The notes under the pieces were generated by a model that had not been told where the DNA came from, did no database searches, and worked only from the letters and a program-made list of their open reading frames with translations. Positions 1-11,330 of a stretch of DNA of 64,000 nucleotides are shown in pieces. A program made the translations under genes and the position numbers. The DNA is taken from the NCBI RefSeq assembly GCF_027887165.1, contig NC_077232.1, forward strand, positions 17,938,255 through 18,002,254, read 5' to 3'. How positions within the stretch are numbered: the first letter of the stretch is position 1; each line of letters starts with the position of its first letter. This DNA comes from Monodelphis domestica (Eukaryota; Chordata; Mammalia; Didelphimorphia; Didelphidae).

Positions 1-280
1 TAATAGGACTTCAGTGTACTTTGTGTCCTCCCCGACTCCCCGATGTCGGTACTCCTTTTGCCTGGGGAAAAAAGGTTATTATCAGGGCTTCGGTTTCTTG
101 CTAGAGGCACTTTACAGGCCCGGGAGGTAGAGACTTTTCCTTTTACTCCTTGTGAGGTCTTCCTTTCTTGCTGAGAGAGAGAACTGCAGATAAACACAGA
201 AGCAGAGTCCGTTCTTGTCCTGGAGACACTCTAATGGTGGCAGATAATAGATAAAAGAGGGCTGGTGGTAGAGGAGGGGT

Positions 281-540
281 GATTGGTTAAAGGAAAGGGT
301 GATCTGTTAAAGGAAGGGGAGATCTGCTAAAGGAAGGGGTGATCTGTTAAAGGAAGGGGTGATCTGTTAAAGGGAGGGGTGATCTGTTAAAGGGAGGGGA
401 GATCTGTTAAAGGAAGGGGAGATCTGCTAAAGGAAGGGGTGATCTGTTAAAGGGAGGGGTGATCTGTTAAAGGAAGGGGAGATCTGTTAAAGGAAGGGGA
501 GATCTGTTAAAGGAAGGGGAGATCTGTTAAAGGAAGGGGT
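281..540. repeat. Tandem array, 13 x 20 bp without indels
   Basis: Thirteen consecutive 20-bp units of the form GATCTGTTAAAGGAAGGGGA occupy exactly 260 bp. Units differ only by substitutions at a few sites (final A/T, GGAAGG/GGGAGG, CTGT/CTGC), and the first unit is the most diverged. No gaps occur. Confidence 0.97.
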
Positions 541-810
541 CCCACAAAATTGTTTCTGCCCCAGAATGATAGCATAATTCCTATTCCAAAACGCTTTGAT
601 TTCTAAATCCCTGTATCGCAAATATATATAAAGGAAAAACAAGGTATAGGAAAGATACCCTGTTTATTTAGGGCTAAGAAGAGCATTGGGCTGAGTAGAG
701 GAGCTTTTGCAGTCTGACTACAGTTATAAAATCAAATAAAAAAGTGATCCATGGAGACTGGAAGTATTCCTTGCCTTCAGCCACAAATTCTGGATGTTTT
801 TTTTGTTTTC
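541..810. other. No recognised feature
   Basis: AT-rich sequence right of the tandem array. No gene or repeat family recognised; nor in 1-280, which ends in the diverged start of the array. Confidence 0.5.
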
Positions 811-1005
811 CTTTTTAAACCCTTCCCTTCCCTCTTGGAATCAATACTGTGTATTCCAAGTCAGGAGAGTGGTAAGGGCTAGGCAATGGGGGTCAAGTGA
901 CTTACTTGCCCAGGGTCATCCAGCTGGGAAGTATCTGAGGCCAGATTTGAACACAGACCCTCTCTGTCTGGTTCTCAATCCACTGAGCTACCCAGCTGCC
1001 CCCCC
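811..1005 (-). mobile_element. tRNA-derived SINE, marsupial MAR1/WSINE1 type
   Basis: Inverted full-length copy: T-rich tail, AATACTGTGTATTCCA, GGTCATCCAGCTGGGAAG, B-box complement AGATTTGAACAC, head complement GAGCTACCCAGCTGCCC. Confidence 0.9.
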
Positions 1006-1749
1006 TGGGTGTTTTCTAAACCAAAGACCAAGTCTAATTTCACAGTTGAACTAGGCACCTGAAAAAGAACCAGGCTCTTGAAAGTATTCCTAACAAATTC
1101 AATCCAGCCTCTGCTGGAAGAGCACCAGGGAGAGGGAAGCTGCTACTGCTGCTGAGGCTGCCATTTCATTCCTGGCTAGCTCTGATCTATAGGCTGTCTT
1201 TCCTGGCATGGAATTTCAGTCTGCCACTTGGCAACGTCCTATCCCTGCCCTCTGAAACCAAGCAAAATAAGCAGAGTCTCTTTTCCACGGTGCATCTTAA
1301 TAAAGGGACAGAAAAGAATAAATTGCATTGGAACCAGCAGCACCCCATTAAGTACAGAGATCTCAGATCCTCCTGGCTTTCTCTCCCTCTGATTTGTGTT
1401 GGGTGTCGGACTCATCCTCATTGAATTGTATTGTAAGTGGGAGAAATGGGCTTTGGATCTCTCCTTCCCTTCCCAGGACCTTGGCAACTTGAACAATAAA
1501 AAAGTACCAAGATGAGAAGCTTTGCAGTGTCATCCTTTAATACACACACCTAATCTCCTCCCTCAACTCCTACATCTAATTTCATTTACTAATTTCATTT
1601 AATCTCTAGCAGAGAGTGATCCCATACCTAGCAAGGATAAAAGACTTGGGTGTATAGAATTAATATTTAAAAGAATGATTTGCAAATATCTACCCCCAGA
1701 GAAAAAACTGATAAACAGAAATGGGAAAGGCAGCATTTGTTTATTTATT
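1006..1749. other. No recognised feature
   Basis: Unique-looking sequence between two SINEs; only short chance ORFs. Confidence 0.5.
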
Positions 1750-1925
1750 TTAAAAACCAATACTGTGTATTAGTTCAAAGGCAGAAGAATGGTAAGGGTT
1801 AGGCAATGGGAGTTAAGTGACTTGCCCAGGGTCACACAGCTAGGAAGTATCTGAGGTCAGATTTGAACCTGGGACCTCCCATTTCTAAGTCTGGCTCTCA
1901 ATCCACTGAGCCACCCAGCTACTCC
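1750..1925 (-). mobile_element. SINE, MAR1/WSINE1 type
   Basis: Inverted copy with AATACTGTGTATTAGTTC, CAGGGTCACACAGCTAGGAA and GAGCCACCCAGCTACTCC. Confidence 0.9.
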
Positions 1926-2718
1926 TGAAAGACGTCATTTATGTAGACATGCCAGTCCATGTCTAAAGTAGTGTGGAAGGGGAGGGAAGTGTTGAGGTAT
2001 CTGGGAATAATTTCTTTTAAAAAATAAAATAAATACTTGGGTACAAGAAGGCTTGGATTAGTGGAGATACTCGAGGAATTTATGGAAGCTGAAAAGAGGC
2101 ACTAAAAAAATGGAGGGAGAGTTCATTAAATTTATGGGGACTCTGGACTTGCCAGAAATCCTTTTTATTTCAAAGCAAGTCAAAACCATTCCAAAAATGT
2201 CTTGGTTCATTTAAATGCCTGAACTTTTAGTAGAAAGACCCAAAGGAATGTCTTTCTCAGCTGAATTCCTTCTATAATTCTGTATGGTGTTGTCTAATTT
2301 AAAATAACTTAGTTCAATTCAGTATTTATTGCAGACTGTAATTAGAACCCAGTGCTGATTGCTGGGAGGGCACACTGAGTTTTAAGATAAGTGGTTCTTG
2401 CTACAGAGACCATAGTCTCAAGACAAAAAAAGAATTGTGGCCACGGGCAATGTAATTCAGTTGGGCTAATTATAAACTTGGTATTTTCTGAAGGCATCCA
2501 GCCTGTGGGCTTATGATGCCCAGCTCTGGGGTTGGGACTGGGGAGACATTGTACAAAATTATACATTTTCCTCAGAGTTGACTGTGGGTTTGTATTAGAA
2601 GAAATCCACTACTAGAACAGCAAATCTAAGCAGTCCATTGAAAATAGATGCTATCAAGCCACCAGGGAATTGATGGGGTCTGCTTTTAAGAAGCCAGAAT
2701 GGATTTCTTTATTTTTAT

Positions 2719-2836
2719 GGGCACTGGGGGTGAAGTGACTTGCCCAGGGTCACACAGCTGGGAAGTGTCTGAGGTCAGATTTGAACCCAGGACCTCCCAT
2801 CTCTAGGCCTGGCTCTCAATCCACTGAGCTACCCAG
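2719..2836 (-). mobile_element. SINE, MAR1/WSINE1 type, 3'-truncated
   Basis: Inverted head half only: GTGAAGTGACTTGCCCAGG to GAGCTACCCAG; the tail part is missing. Confidence 0.88.
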
Positions 2837-2929
2837 ATTTATTTTTAATAAGTAATTTTTTTCACTTTTTTATTGTCACTCAAAGCATACTTCCATGTTG
2901 GTCATTTTGTAAGATTATTAATTATTTAA

Positions 2930-3045
2930 AAGATATTGTACATATGCATATATACATGAAACATACACCTACACATGTATCTAAACTTAGAGATATATGT
3001 GTGCATATTCACATACATACATATATAAACGCATATAATTTCTTT
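2930..3045. repeat. AT/AC-rich low-complexity stretch
   Basis: Imperfect CATATA/CACATA runs. Confidence 0.6.
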
Positions 3046-3065
3046 GTTTCTTGGGTGTAAAAGGC

Positions 3066-3230
3066 AATATCTCAGCAAATGAGGTGTGGAGTGAGAGGAC
3101 CTGTTTCAAAATCCTGGCCCTGCCATTGAATTACCTGAATGATCTTGGGGCAAATCACAATCTGAACCTCACTTTTCTTACCTGTGAAATGAACCAGATG
3201 ACCTCTGAAGTCCATCTAACACTTGCTGCT
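3066..3230 (+). mobile_element. MIR/THER1-type CORE-SINE relic
   Basis: AGGACCTGTTTCAAAATCCT (B-box region) followed by CACTTTTCTTACCTGTGAAA, the usual MIR core. Confidence 0.6.
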
Positions 3231-3560
3231 GTTGTGTTTTGGCCTTATCCTTTCCCTTGAGTTTATTATAACAACCATCAAACTTTTGTTTTTACAAATG
3301 CACAAACAAGACAGTCATGGCTAGAAATAAAGCAATATGGCCCCTTAAGTCTCCTGTTTTACCTCTTGATTTCTATTATTTGCAAATTAACTATTAACTA
3401 TCACATGGGGCAGGATGCTTAAATTTGGCTCTGATCTGTTCCCTTGACCATTATTTTAAATTTATAGTCCATTTTTTACATTATATTGTACAGTATATCG
3501 CAGTGTTTACTTTCAAGTTTGTTTGTTTTTTTTATTCAAGTACCATATTTTTGTTTTGTT

Positions 3561-3758
3561 TTTTTAACACTCATCTTCCATCTTGGGATCAATACTGTGT
3601 ACTGGTTCCAAGGCAGAAGAATAGTAAGGGCTAGGGAATGGGAATCAAGTGACTTGCCCAGGGTCACACAGCTAGAAAGTGTCTGAGGTCACATTTGAAC
3701 CCAGGACCTCCCATCTCTAGGTCTGGCTCTCAATCCACTGAGCCTCCCAGCTTTCCCC
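3561..3758 (-). mobile_element. SINE, MAR1/WSINE1 type
   Basis: Inverted full-length copy; short direct repeats ATTCAAGTA flank it on both sides (about 3533 and 3762). Confidence 0.92.
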
Positions 3759-4639
3759 TATTCAAGTATATAGTGAGGTGAAATATAAACACTTAGAAGT
3801 ATTATTGTCAAACTGTCAAATTTGGAAAAGCAAAAAATCACTTCTAGGTTTGTTTACTTTGTGTTATGAAAATGTACAACAAAATCAACTTCCACAGATT
3901 AAATTTAATGCTGCAAACCATTTTCTTTAAGTTGTTCCCTGAATGAAACATTCTAATCCCATTGGATGCTTTGATCGTTTCCAGTCTTGTTCAGAACTGG
4001 AGCTCTGTGCTGACAATGAGGCCAGTCTGTCATATTTCATCCTAATTCAGGCGATCTGCTACTCAGAGGAATATTTACTGATGCCCACAAAGAATAGTGA
4101 GGATTTTGTTGCTCTTTCTGGAGACTCAAATTATCCTGCTTCAAACTCTTCTTTGAACTTTAAGTAGCCTTTTATCAAAATGTTTAATCCACTGCTGGGG
4201 ACAGTTTGGTTCTGGGGGAATCTGATGAGTTTTCAGTCTCTCTCATTCCTGGGCTTTGGTCCAGGACTTCAGATCACAGAGTTTACATTCTACCAGGGGG
4301 TAGGAGTGGGGAGGAGACAGCATGGACACGTGTGAGTGTAAGCAATAATTACAAGGTGATTATTTTTTCTTGGGAGAAGATCTCCAAAATATGCTGAATG
4401 ACAAATTGCTCAGCACTGTCAACTCCCTTCCTTCATCTAGCTGCCCTTCACACATTCTCCTCTCTAACTACCTCTCTAGTTGTCCCCTAAGCCTAATTTC
4501 TCTTCTGTGTGTTTGCACACAGGTGGTAGGTAGCATCTGAAATGCATTCATCATTACCCCCTTGAATCCCAGGCTCGCTTCTTGACCTCAGGCTGGGTCC
4601 TTATTCTTTAAATCTTTTTAAGAAAATAATTTTCTTTCA
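3759..4639. other. No recognised feature
   Basis: No gene, SINE or LINE recognised in this stretch. Confidence 0.45.
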
Positions 4640-4990
4640 TTTTTTTTTTTTAGAAAAAAGTAAACTCTTTGGATGAAAAAAAAAAGTCTCTTTTCTTTTT
4701 CTTCTCCTAAACCCTCGCAACAAACATACACAGTCAAGCCAAAAAAATTCCTGCGCTGGCCGTCTGATAGATAATGCACACTTGCTTCCTTTGCACCCTG
4801 AGTCCATCAGTTCACAGGCAGATAGATGGCTTCCTTCATCTTTGGTCCTCTGGAGCTAGCCTTATAGATGGGATGCTAAATGAGTCCTTAAGTCTTTTCG
4901 GGTTATTTGTCTTTATAGTGTTGTGAAGGGTTTTCTTGTTTCTGTTCATTTCACATGGCATCAGTTCATCCATTTTGGGGAAGCTGCAGG
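4640..4990 (-). mobile_element. Marsupial L1 3' UTR fragment
   Basis: Inverted L1 3' region: GCACCCTGAGTCCATCAG, TTTGGTCCTCTGGAGC, GTTATTTGTCTTTATAGTG and TTCATTTCACATGGCATCAG all match the marsupial L1 tail as I know it. Confidence 0.65.
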
Positions 4991-5337
4991 ATCCAGCCAG
5001 AGTGATAGATTTTTGTGGGTACCAGTACAGGAACTGGGCTGCCATCCCTCACTTACACTCTAGCACTGGCAAGTTCCTTTCCAGATCAGGCACTACCAAA
5101 GGGCATTCGATTACTCCTCTGTTAGGACCTTGCTAATGTCTGTGACATTTTTCTGATAGTCCTGACTTCTACCAAAATACCAAAGTATGCCTCCCTCTTC
5201 CCTCTTCTTTGAGGTATCCAGTCACTGTGCTTGAAACCATCGCTACCCCTAGCTCATTGGCCTTGATAGTCAGAACTGCGAGATTATTCCTGTGAGCCAA
5301 AGGGAGGCAGAAGAGAGCATTAAAAAAGAAAGAAGTT

Positions 5338-5520
5338 TGCTGGGCTCGGTATCAGGAGATCTGGGTTCAAATCTTGATTCAGAAACTGTCTGTGGGAGAC
5401 CTTGGGCCAGCTCTGCAAGGGAGCAGAGGCTCTGAATCATTATTAGATAGAGAGGATAATAATCCTACACAGGAATGCTGGGAAGAAAATGCTACAAAAA
5501 CCATATAAAACTAGAGTAAT
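5338..5520 (+). mobile_element. MIR/THER1-type SINE relic
   Basis: GTATCAGGAGATCTGGGTTC and ACCTTGGGCCAGCTCTGCAA mark a diverged copy. Confidence 0.5.
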
Positions 5521-5600
5521 GAGAATTAGATGATGGGTGCTCAGGACTTGGAAGACAAGTATAGTGCTACACCAGTGTGTGTTTTTTATTATTTGTTATT

Positions 5601-5767
5601 TTTTAATCTGTTATCTGCTGTCCTAGAATCAATTCTAAATATGGATAAGGGCTAGGCAGAGGGGGTGAAGTGACTTGCACAAGGCCACACAGCTAGGAAG
5701 TATCTGAGGCCAGATTGTACCTTCCTGTCCCCAGGCCTGACTCTATCCATTGAGTCACCTAGCTGCC
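5601..5767 (-). mobile_element. SINE, MAR1/WSINE1 type
   Basis: Inverted, diverged copy: GTGACTTGCACAAGGCCACA, GAGTCACCTAGCTGCC. Confidence 0.85.
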
Positions 5768-5879
5768 TTTATTATTATTAAAACAACTACTACTGACACA
5801 ACCAGCTATTCTGATTTAGGATACATGATTTAGGCTTTTGAGTATTATCTATTTCCTTCTGGCCCATTCACCTTACAGC

Positions 5880-6290
5880 AAGGATTCTTAACCAGGGTCC
5901 AAGTGGGTAGTTTTGGATAGATTTTAGGTCTGGGAACTTGGATGGGAAAAATATATATATACATTTTTATTTTTAAAATCGAACATTTCTTCTAATTATT
6001 TAAAAATCTGATTTGTTTGCTCAGGACTGAGGCATAATAGATTTTTTAAAACCCTGCCTTCTGTCTTAGATTCAATACTAAATATGGGCTTCAAGGCAGA
6101 AGAATGATCAGGGCTAGGCAATTGGGGTTAAGTGACTTGCCCAAGGTCACACAGCTAGGATGGTCTGAGGTTAGATTTGAACCCAGAACTTCCCATCTCT
6201 GAGCTCCACTCTCTAACCATTGAGCCATCCAGCTGCCCCATGTAATAGATTTTTAATAAATGCATGGGTTCTCCCTCTATCCCTATGATA
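5880..6290 (+). mobile_element. DNA-transposon (MITE-like) relic split by a SINE
   Basis: Starts AGGATTCTTAACCAGGGTCC, then GGAACTTGGATGGGAAAAAT, the left end of an old mammalian non-autonomous element with GGTTCTTAACC termini. The SINE at 6047-6242 interrupts it. Right end not seen. Confidence 0.4.
6047..6242 (-). mobile_element. SINE, MAR1/WSINE1 type, with 12-bp target duplication
   Basis: Inverted full-length copy bounded by TAATAGATTTTT at 6035-6046 and 6243-6254. Confidence 0.94.
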
Positions 6291-6409
6291 GTTTGTTTCT
6301 TCTTGGTCAAAAGTTAGAGTCAAGGAATTGAGGAAAGTCTGAGAATATGATGTGACAAAGTGACTCAACGGGCTCTCTGGGAAACACTCTGCTCAAATGT
6401 TTCCTAGGA

Positions 6410-6560
6410 TTCATCCAGTTCTAACTCCTTATTTTACAGATAGGAAAGCAAGGGCCAGCGAGAGGGAGGGACTGGTCCAGGGTCACACAGGGAGTTGGTA
6501 ACAGAAGGATTCAAGGCCAAGACCTTGGACTCGGAGCCTCTGTGCCCTGGTAGTCTTCCA
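6410..6560 (-). mobile_element. MIR relic
   Basis: Inverted MIR core: TTATTTTACAGATAGGAAAG ... CCAGGGTCACACAGGGAG. Confidence 0.65.
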
Positions 6561-7074
6561 TGATCCTACCTGGTTTCTGTGTACTAATTCACTTGGCAAA
6601 CATTTTTTATATACCTTCTATCCATTTCATTTAATCAGGAACTGAAACCAAATCAGGAACAGAAACCAGGAACAGGAACTATTTATTGGGGGAAGCAGGG
6701 ATGAAGGGAAAGGCCAGGAAGGGCAGGTCATTGCCAAAAGGCTAAGACTTTGCTGTTCTGGAGATAGATAAGAGTTTGGCAGCTGAATAAAAAAGGTGAG
6801 TCCAAGGCTTTCGCTTTGCCCTGGTGGGGGCTGGCTCTGTTCTGGGCAAAGGAAAGGAGGGGAGCAATCGGGAGACTTTGAATGGTCTAGAGTCAAGAAC
6901 GATGGGAATTCAGTTGTTTGAGCTCCCTGGGCTTTGGGTTCTAATTGTGAAGGAAGGAGGCAGGGATACGATAATAGCAATGACAATCAGAGTAACCGAG
7001 GCCAACATCAGAAGTTCCCAGAGCTCTTTGGGTATAATATCTCATTTGATTCTCACTTGAGACTCTGGTCAACA

Positions 7075-7225
7075 CACATTTGTTAGATGTTTGTTATATG
7101 CCAGGCGCTGTGCTAAATGTTGGAATATACCAGGTGAAAAATAAAAAATCTGGCCCTGATCTCAAAGGGACTCACAGTTTAACAGGCGGAGACAACATGC
7201 GAGAAAGGTACATGGGGTAAATTGA
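7075..7225 (+). mobile_element. Old interspersed repeat, family unnamed
   Basis: TGTTATATGCCAGGCGCTGT, CTCAAAGGGACTCACAGTTT and GGCGGAGACAACATG match a common mammalian/monotreme repeat; related sequence recurs at 43860-44160. Confidence 0.5.
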
Positions 7226-7243
7226 GGCAAGGCTCTATGACTA

Positions 7244-7491
7244 AAGGGCATCTAGGTGGCTCCATGGATGAAGTGCCAACTGGGAGTCATGATGATTCAT
7301 CTTTGTGAGTTCAAATCTGGCCTCTGACACTTATTAGCTATATGACCCTGGGCAAGTCACTTAAACCTGTGGGCCTCAGTTTCCCCATCTGTCAAATGAG
7401 CTGGAAGAGGAAATGGTGAACCGCTCTGGTATTTCTGCCAAGAAAATCTCACAGTCAGCCAGGACTGAAGTGACTGAACAAGAAACTATGA
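7244..7491 (+). mobile_element. Second marsupial SINE type (MAR1-like head, CCAAGAAAA tail)
   Basis: CATCTAGGTGGCTCCATGGA, GAGTTCAAATCTGGCC, TGACCCTGGGCAAGTCAC, then the long distal part with CCAAGAAAATCTCACAGTCA and ACTGAAGTGACTGAACA. Confidence 0.85.
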
Positions 7492-7741
7492 TTAAGGAGG
7501 GCTAGGAAAGACTTTCTTGAAGAAGGGAGGACCTGAAGGAAGCTGGGGAGCTCAGGAGGCAGGGATGAGGAGGAAGAAAGCTCAGGCATGGGGGACAGTC
7601 AGAAAAAATGCCCTGAATCAGGAGATGGAATATTTTGTTAGAGCAACAGTAAAAAGGCCATTTCTCCTGGATCACAGAGGCTACAGAGGGCAGTAAGAAG
7701 GAAGAAGACTGGATGCCATGAGGTTAGTCTATCATAATCAC

Positions 7742-7860
7742 CTCGTTACAGATGGAGAAAAGGAGACAGGGAGGTTAGGGGACTTGTTTAGGGTCACACA
7801 GCTCTCAAGGGCCTGAAGTGAGAAGGAAGCTCTTTTGCCTTCAAGCCTAGCATCCTGATG
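7742..7860 (-). mobile_element. MIR relic
   Basis: GTTACAGATGGAGAAAAGGA, TTTAGGGTCACACAGCTC. Confidence 0.65.
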
Positions 7861-7924
7861 ACCAGTCACATGGCCTCGTGGTTGATTCTCTGGTCTCTCC
7901 CAACTCAAATGTTCTACGAGAGGG

Positions 7925-8110
7925 GTTGTGGAGTAGAAGAAATGACCGTAGAGTCCAAGAGTCAGGAAACCTGGATTCTAGTCCCAACGTGACTTTGTAC
8001 TAGCTGTGTGGCCATAGGCAGGTCATCTACCTTTCCCCGTATCTCAGTTTCTTATTCTGTGACATGGGGATAATTCACAGAGTTATCGAAACATGAGATG
8101 ACACAGGGTC
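7925..8110 (+). mobile_element. MIR/THER1-type SINE
   Basis: CAGGAAACCTGGATTCTAGT, TAGCTGTGTGGCCATAGGCA, CTCAGTTTCTTATTCTGTGA. Confidence 0.7.
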
Positions 8111-8135
8111 CAACAGCAAAACTCCAAGGGATTCC

Positions 8136-8587
8136 CCTTGTTTTTTATTGTGTTCAGTCATGTCAGTTGTCTGACTTTCTTTGCTGACTCCATTTGGGGT
8201 TCTCTCGGCAAAAATACTGGCATGGTTTGCTCTTTACTTCTCCAGTCCTTTTCTTAAATATTTACCTTTGGTGTTACTATCAATTCTAAGAGAAAAACAG
8301 CAAAAGGGCTAAGCAACTGGGGTTATGGGACTTGCCCAGGGTCACACAGCTAGAAGTATCTGAGGCCAGATTTGAACCAGGTCCTTCCGACTTCAGACCT
8401 GGTGCTCTATCCACTGTGCTACCTAGTTGCTCCTTCTCTAGTTCATTTTACAAATGAGGAAACTGAGGCAAACCAGGTTAAGTGTCTTGCCCAGGGTTAT
8501 ACAGCTAGTGTCTGAGGTCAGATTTGAACTCGGGTCTTCCTGACTCCAGGCCTGGTGCTCTGTTCACTGTATCACCTAGCTACCTAC
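8136..8587 (-). mobile_element. CCAAGAAAA-tail SINE, split by a younger SINE
   Basis: Inverted copy in two parts, 8136-8245 (GACTCCATTTGGGGTTCTC ...) and 8433-8587 (GTTCATTTTACAAATGAGGA ...). The gap is filled by the SINE at 8246-8432. Confidence 0.88.
8246..8432 (-). mobile_element. SINE, MAR1/WSINE1 type, nested insertion
   Basis: Inverted copy inserted into another SINE; CTTCTCCAG (8237-8245) and CTTCTCTAG (8433-8441) are the target duplication. Confidence 0.92.
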
Positions 8588-8899
8588 CTTTATTTTTACT
8601 CCGGGAAAATTCCATCTTTTTGTAAATTTGACTGCACCCATCTTTGTCATTCTGAAAGGCCTAGAAGATGAGCCTGTTAGGTTTGCAGAGGGCCAAGCAC
8701 CAGGCAGCCTTTAGAGCCTTTGAAGTCCAGTTCCTAAAAAGTGGCCTTGCCAAGACTCGTGTCCTAAGGGTGGATGGTCTGGCCTTCTGCCCCCCGGAAG
8801 TCTAACTCGGAAGCCTTGGCAGCTGGAATGAAGGAACAGCCCAGCCCACGGCATCATGGGAACTAGAAGAGACCTTCCAGGGCGAAGCTAGCTTCTTGA

Positions 8900-9116
8900 G
8901 AGCAAGGGACATCCCGCTCCTGTCTTAGCACCTATCCCTAGCCCAGTTCCAGGCACACAGCAAATAACCTCATTCAAATCTCTCATTTTACAAATGGGGA
9001 AGCCAAGGCTCAGGCAAGAAAAATGGCCTGCCCAAGGCACACTGCATTTCAGAGTTGGGATTCAGAATCAGGCGAATCTAGATTCGATGCCCTTTCCACT
9101 GCACTGCAGTGCCTCT
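8900..9116 (-). mobile_element. MIR relic
   Basis: CATTTTACAAATGGGGAAGC, CCTGCCCAAGGCACACTG, CCAGTTCCAGGCACACAGCA tail. Confidence 0.7.
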
Positions 9117-9127
9117 TGCTAAAGCTA

Positions 9128-9383
9128 AATGATAATGTGGATAGTGTGCTGGACATGGAGACAAGAAGACCCGAGTTCAAATCTGATCTCTGACAATGAC
9201 TAGCTATGGAACTCTGGGCTACTCACTTAACCTTTGTCTATCTCGGTTTCCTTAGTTGTAAAATCGGGAATGATGGCATCTGCCTCACAGATTTATGGAA
9301 AGGATAAAAAGAGAATATTTATAAAGCACTTTGCAAATCTCAAAGTGATAGAAGTTAGCTATTGTTAGTATTATTATTATTAT
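9128..9383 (+). mobile_element. THER1-type CORE-SINE
   Basis: Near full length: GACCCGAGTTCAAATCTGAT, TCGGTTTCCTTAGTTGTAAA, TGCCTCACAGATTTATGG, AAAGCACTTTGCAAATCTCA, ending in (ATT)n. Confidence 0.8.
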
Positions 9384-9577
9384 TTAAAAACCTTTACCTT
9401 CTGCCTTAGAATACTGTGTATTGGTTCCAAGGCAGAAGAGTGGTAAGGGCTAGGCAATGGGGGTCAAGTGACTTGCCCAGGGTCACACAGCTGGGAAGTG
9501 TCTGAGGCCACATTGGAACCCAGGACCTCCTGTCTCTAGGCCTGGCTCTCAACCCACTGAGCCACCCAGCTGCCCTC
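9384..9577 (-). mobile_element. SINE, MAR1/WSINE1 type
   Basis: Inverted copy inserted in the ATT tail of the THER1 at 9128; TTAGTATTA at 9365 and 9584 may be the target duplication. Confidence 0.9.
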
Positions 9578-9680
9578 CTAGCATTAGTATTAATTAGTCA
9601 ATTAATCATTAATTAATAATAATTAATACTCAATAACAATAAGTTAATTAATTATTAATTAGTGATAGTATTATTATTAA
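9578..9680. repeat. AATT-rich low-complexity stretch
   Basis: Repeated TTAATTAATTA motifs. Confidence 0.7.
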
Positions 9681-10104
9681 TCTGTGATATTCTACTCTTT
9701 TTCTCCATCCCCATAAAAATGAAATCTAAAAGAATCTTAAAAGCAGAAGGGATCTGAAAATCGATGGAAGCTGGTGATCCTTCCAAACGCCGTGTTTTTA
9801 TACCACAGTTATTCCTGGAAGCTCCTGACACAAATAAGATCGTGAGCCCTCTCTCATTATAAAAGAAGTCTCCTGTGTTGTCCTTTGCCCTTTCTTTTGG
9901 AAAAGGACCAACGGCATCCTGGAGCGCCATCTTGACTCCTGCTTGGACTGGATTTAAGTGTGGCAGAGCCTCCTTTTCTCTTCCAGGGTCATCAAAGTCT
10001 ATGGCAAGCCGGAAGTTAGGATGAGCCGAGGGGTCTGACGCCTGACCAAGCTCCAAGGGCTCCCCAGGGCCTGCCTTGGCTGCCTTCTTGGCCCTTGGAG
10101 CCAA

Positions 10105-10892
10105 CTCTTCTCAGCCTGTTCCCTCCCAGAAGTCTTCACTCGCTTGGACAGGTGCCCCCTGAAGAAGCCGGTAGGCCTCGAGGGTTCACAGAGGTGTAGC
10201 TGCTGGGCCTGCTATGGCTGCCTGGAGCCCCAGCCCGAGCTGAGTGCCGAGGCTCCGCCAGGCCCTTCCTCCATTGGCCTCCCTGCATGTCCTATCCAGT
10301 GACTGACTGACATCTCTAACACTTGGCGGGAGCTCTTTCCATTTCTGATGGGTAGCCGGGCCTTGGGGTTCATTCCCAGTGAGCGGTGGCAGATGGAGGC
10401 AGTTAGGGTAGTGGGGGCCAGTCTGGGGTGAGAGAAGGGGGAAGCCCGGAATGGCCAGATGCTGGGCAGGCTCTGAGGGGGCTTCAGGAGCGCTTTTTAT
10501 CTCCCTTAGTTACCAAGGAAGGGTTTATTTGTTTGGGCAGCGTCACTTTACCCAAGGTTCATCCTGTTTTCCGTAGGGAACCGCCATGCAAATTATATGC
10601 TAATGAGGCACTAAACACTCAGGGAGAACTTCCGGTTCCTTTTGTCTGATTGGAACCCACTCAAAGGAGAGGCAGGTTCCAGGCCCTTGTGTGGATGCTG
10701 ATTGGCCCATCACAAAGTTCCCACCTGTGTCCTCATAGCAACCTGGGAGTCCTGAGGAGCCATTACAAGGAGGGTGGCCTTAGACTTGACCTGTCCATCC
10801 GTTATTTCATTTCCAACTGAGAGCAGCATGGGGAGGGGGATGGGAGCGGATCTGGGATCTCCTTAGAACTCCTTCGTGAGGTTCCAACTCCC
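10105..10892. other. No recognised feature
   Basis: Moderately GC-rich unique sequence; no repeat or gene recognised. A 149-codon open frame (9655-10104, minus) lies beside it and matches nothing I know. Confidence 0.4.
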
Positions 10893-11135
10893 TGCAGGTT
10901 ATTGTTGTGACTGGTCAGTCGGTCCGACTCTGGTACCTCATTGGGGTTTTTTGGGTGAAGATCCCGGAGGGGTTTGCCATTTCCTTCTCCGGCTCATTTT
11001 ACAGGTGAGGAAACTGAGGCAGACAGGGTGCCGTGACTTGCCCCGGGGTTGCCTAGCTGGCAAGTATCTGAGGCCGGATTTGAACTCAGGAAGACTCCAG
11101 GCTCAGGACTCTATCCTCCCTAGGACCGAGCTGCC
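10893..11135 (-). mobile_element. CCAAGAAAA-tail SINE
   Basis: Inverted copy: GTCAGTCGGTCCGACTCTGG, GCCATTTCCTTCTCCGGCTC, TGAGGCCGGATTTGAACTC. Confidence 0.85.
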
Positions 11136-11154
11136 TCCCCTCTGCTCCCCTCCC

Positions 11155-11330
11155 TTCCGAGAGAACTGCCCAGAGCGCAGAGAGATTTGCCCAGCCTCAC
11201 ACCACAAGTATGAGAGGGGCGGAACTTGAACCCAGGCCTTCCGGGTTTGGAGGGAGGCCCGCGGCTCTGAACTGTGTGGGCATATTTGATTCCCATTTTA
11301 CAAGTGGAGACGCTGAGGCCCAAAGAGCCG
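11155..11330 (-). mobile_element. MIR relic(s)
   Basis: Two MIR-like pieces: GGGCGGAACTTGAACCCAGG and CCATTTTACAAGTGGAGACG. Confidence 0.5.

Noticed and set aside
1-280. Possible LTR at the left edge
   Set aside because: Looks repeat-like but no ends, duplications or internal landmarks could be seen within the window.
281-540. CRISPR-like regular repeats
   Set aside because: Units are contiguous with no spacers, in a mammalian genome; it is a minisatellite.
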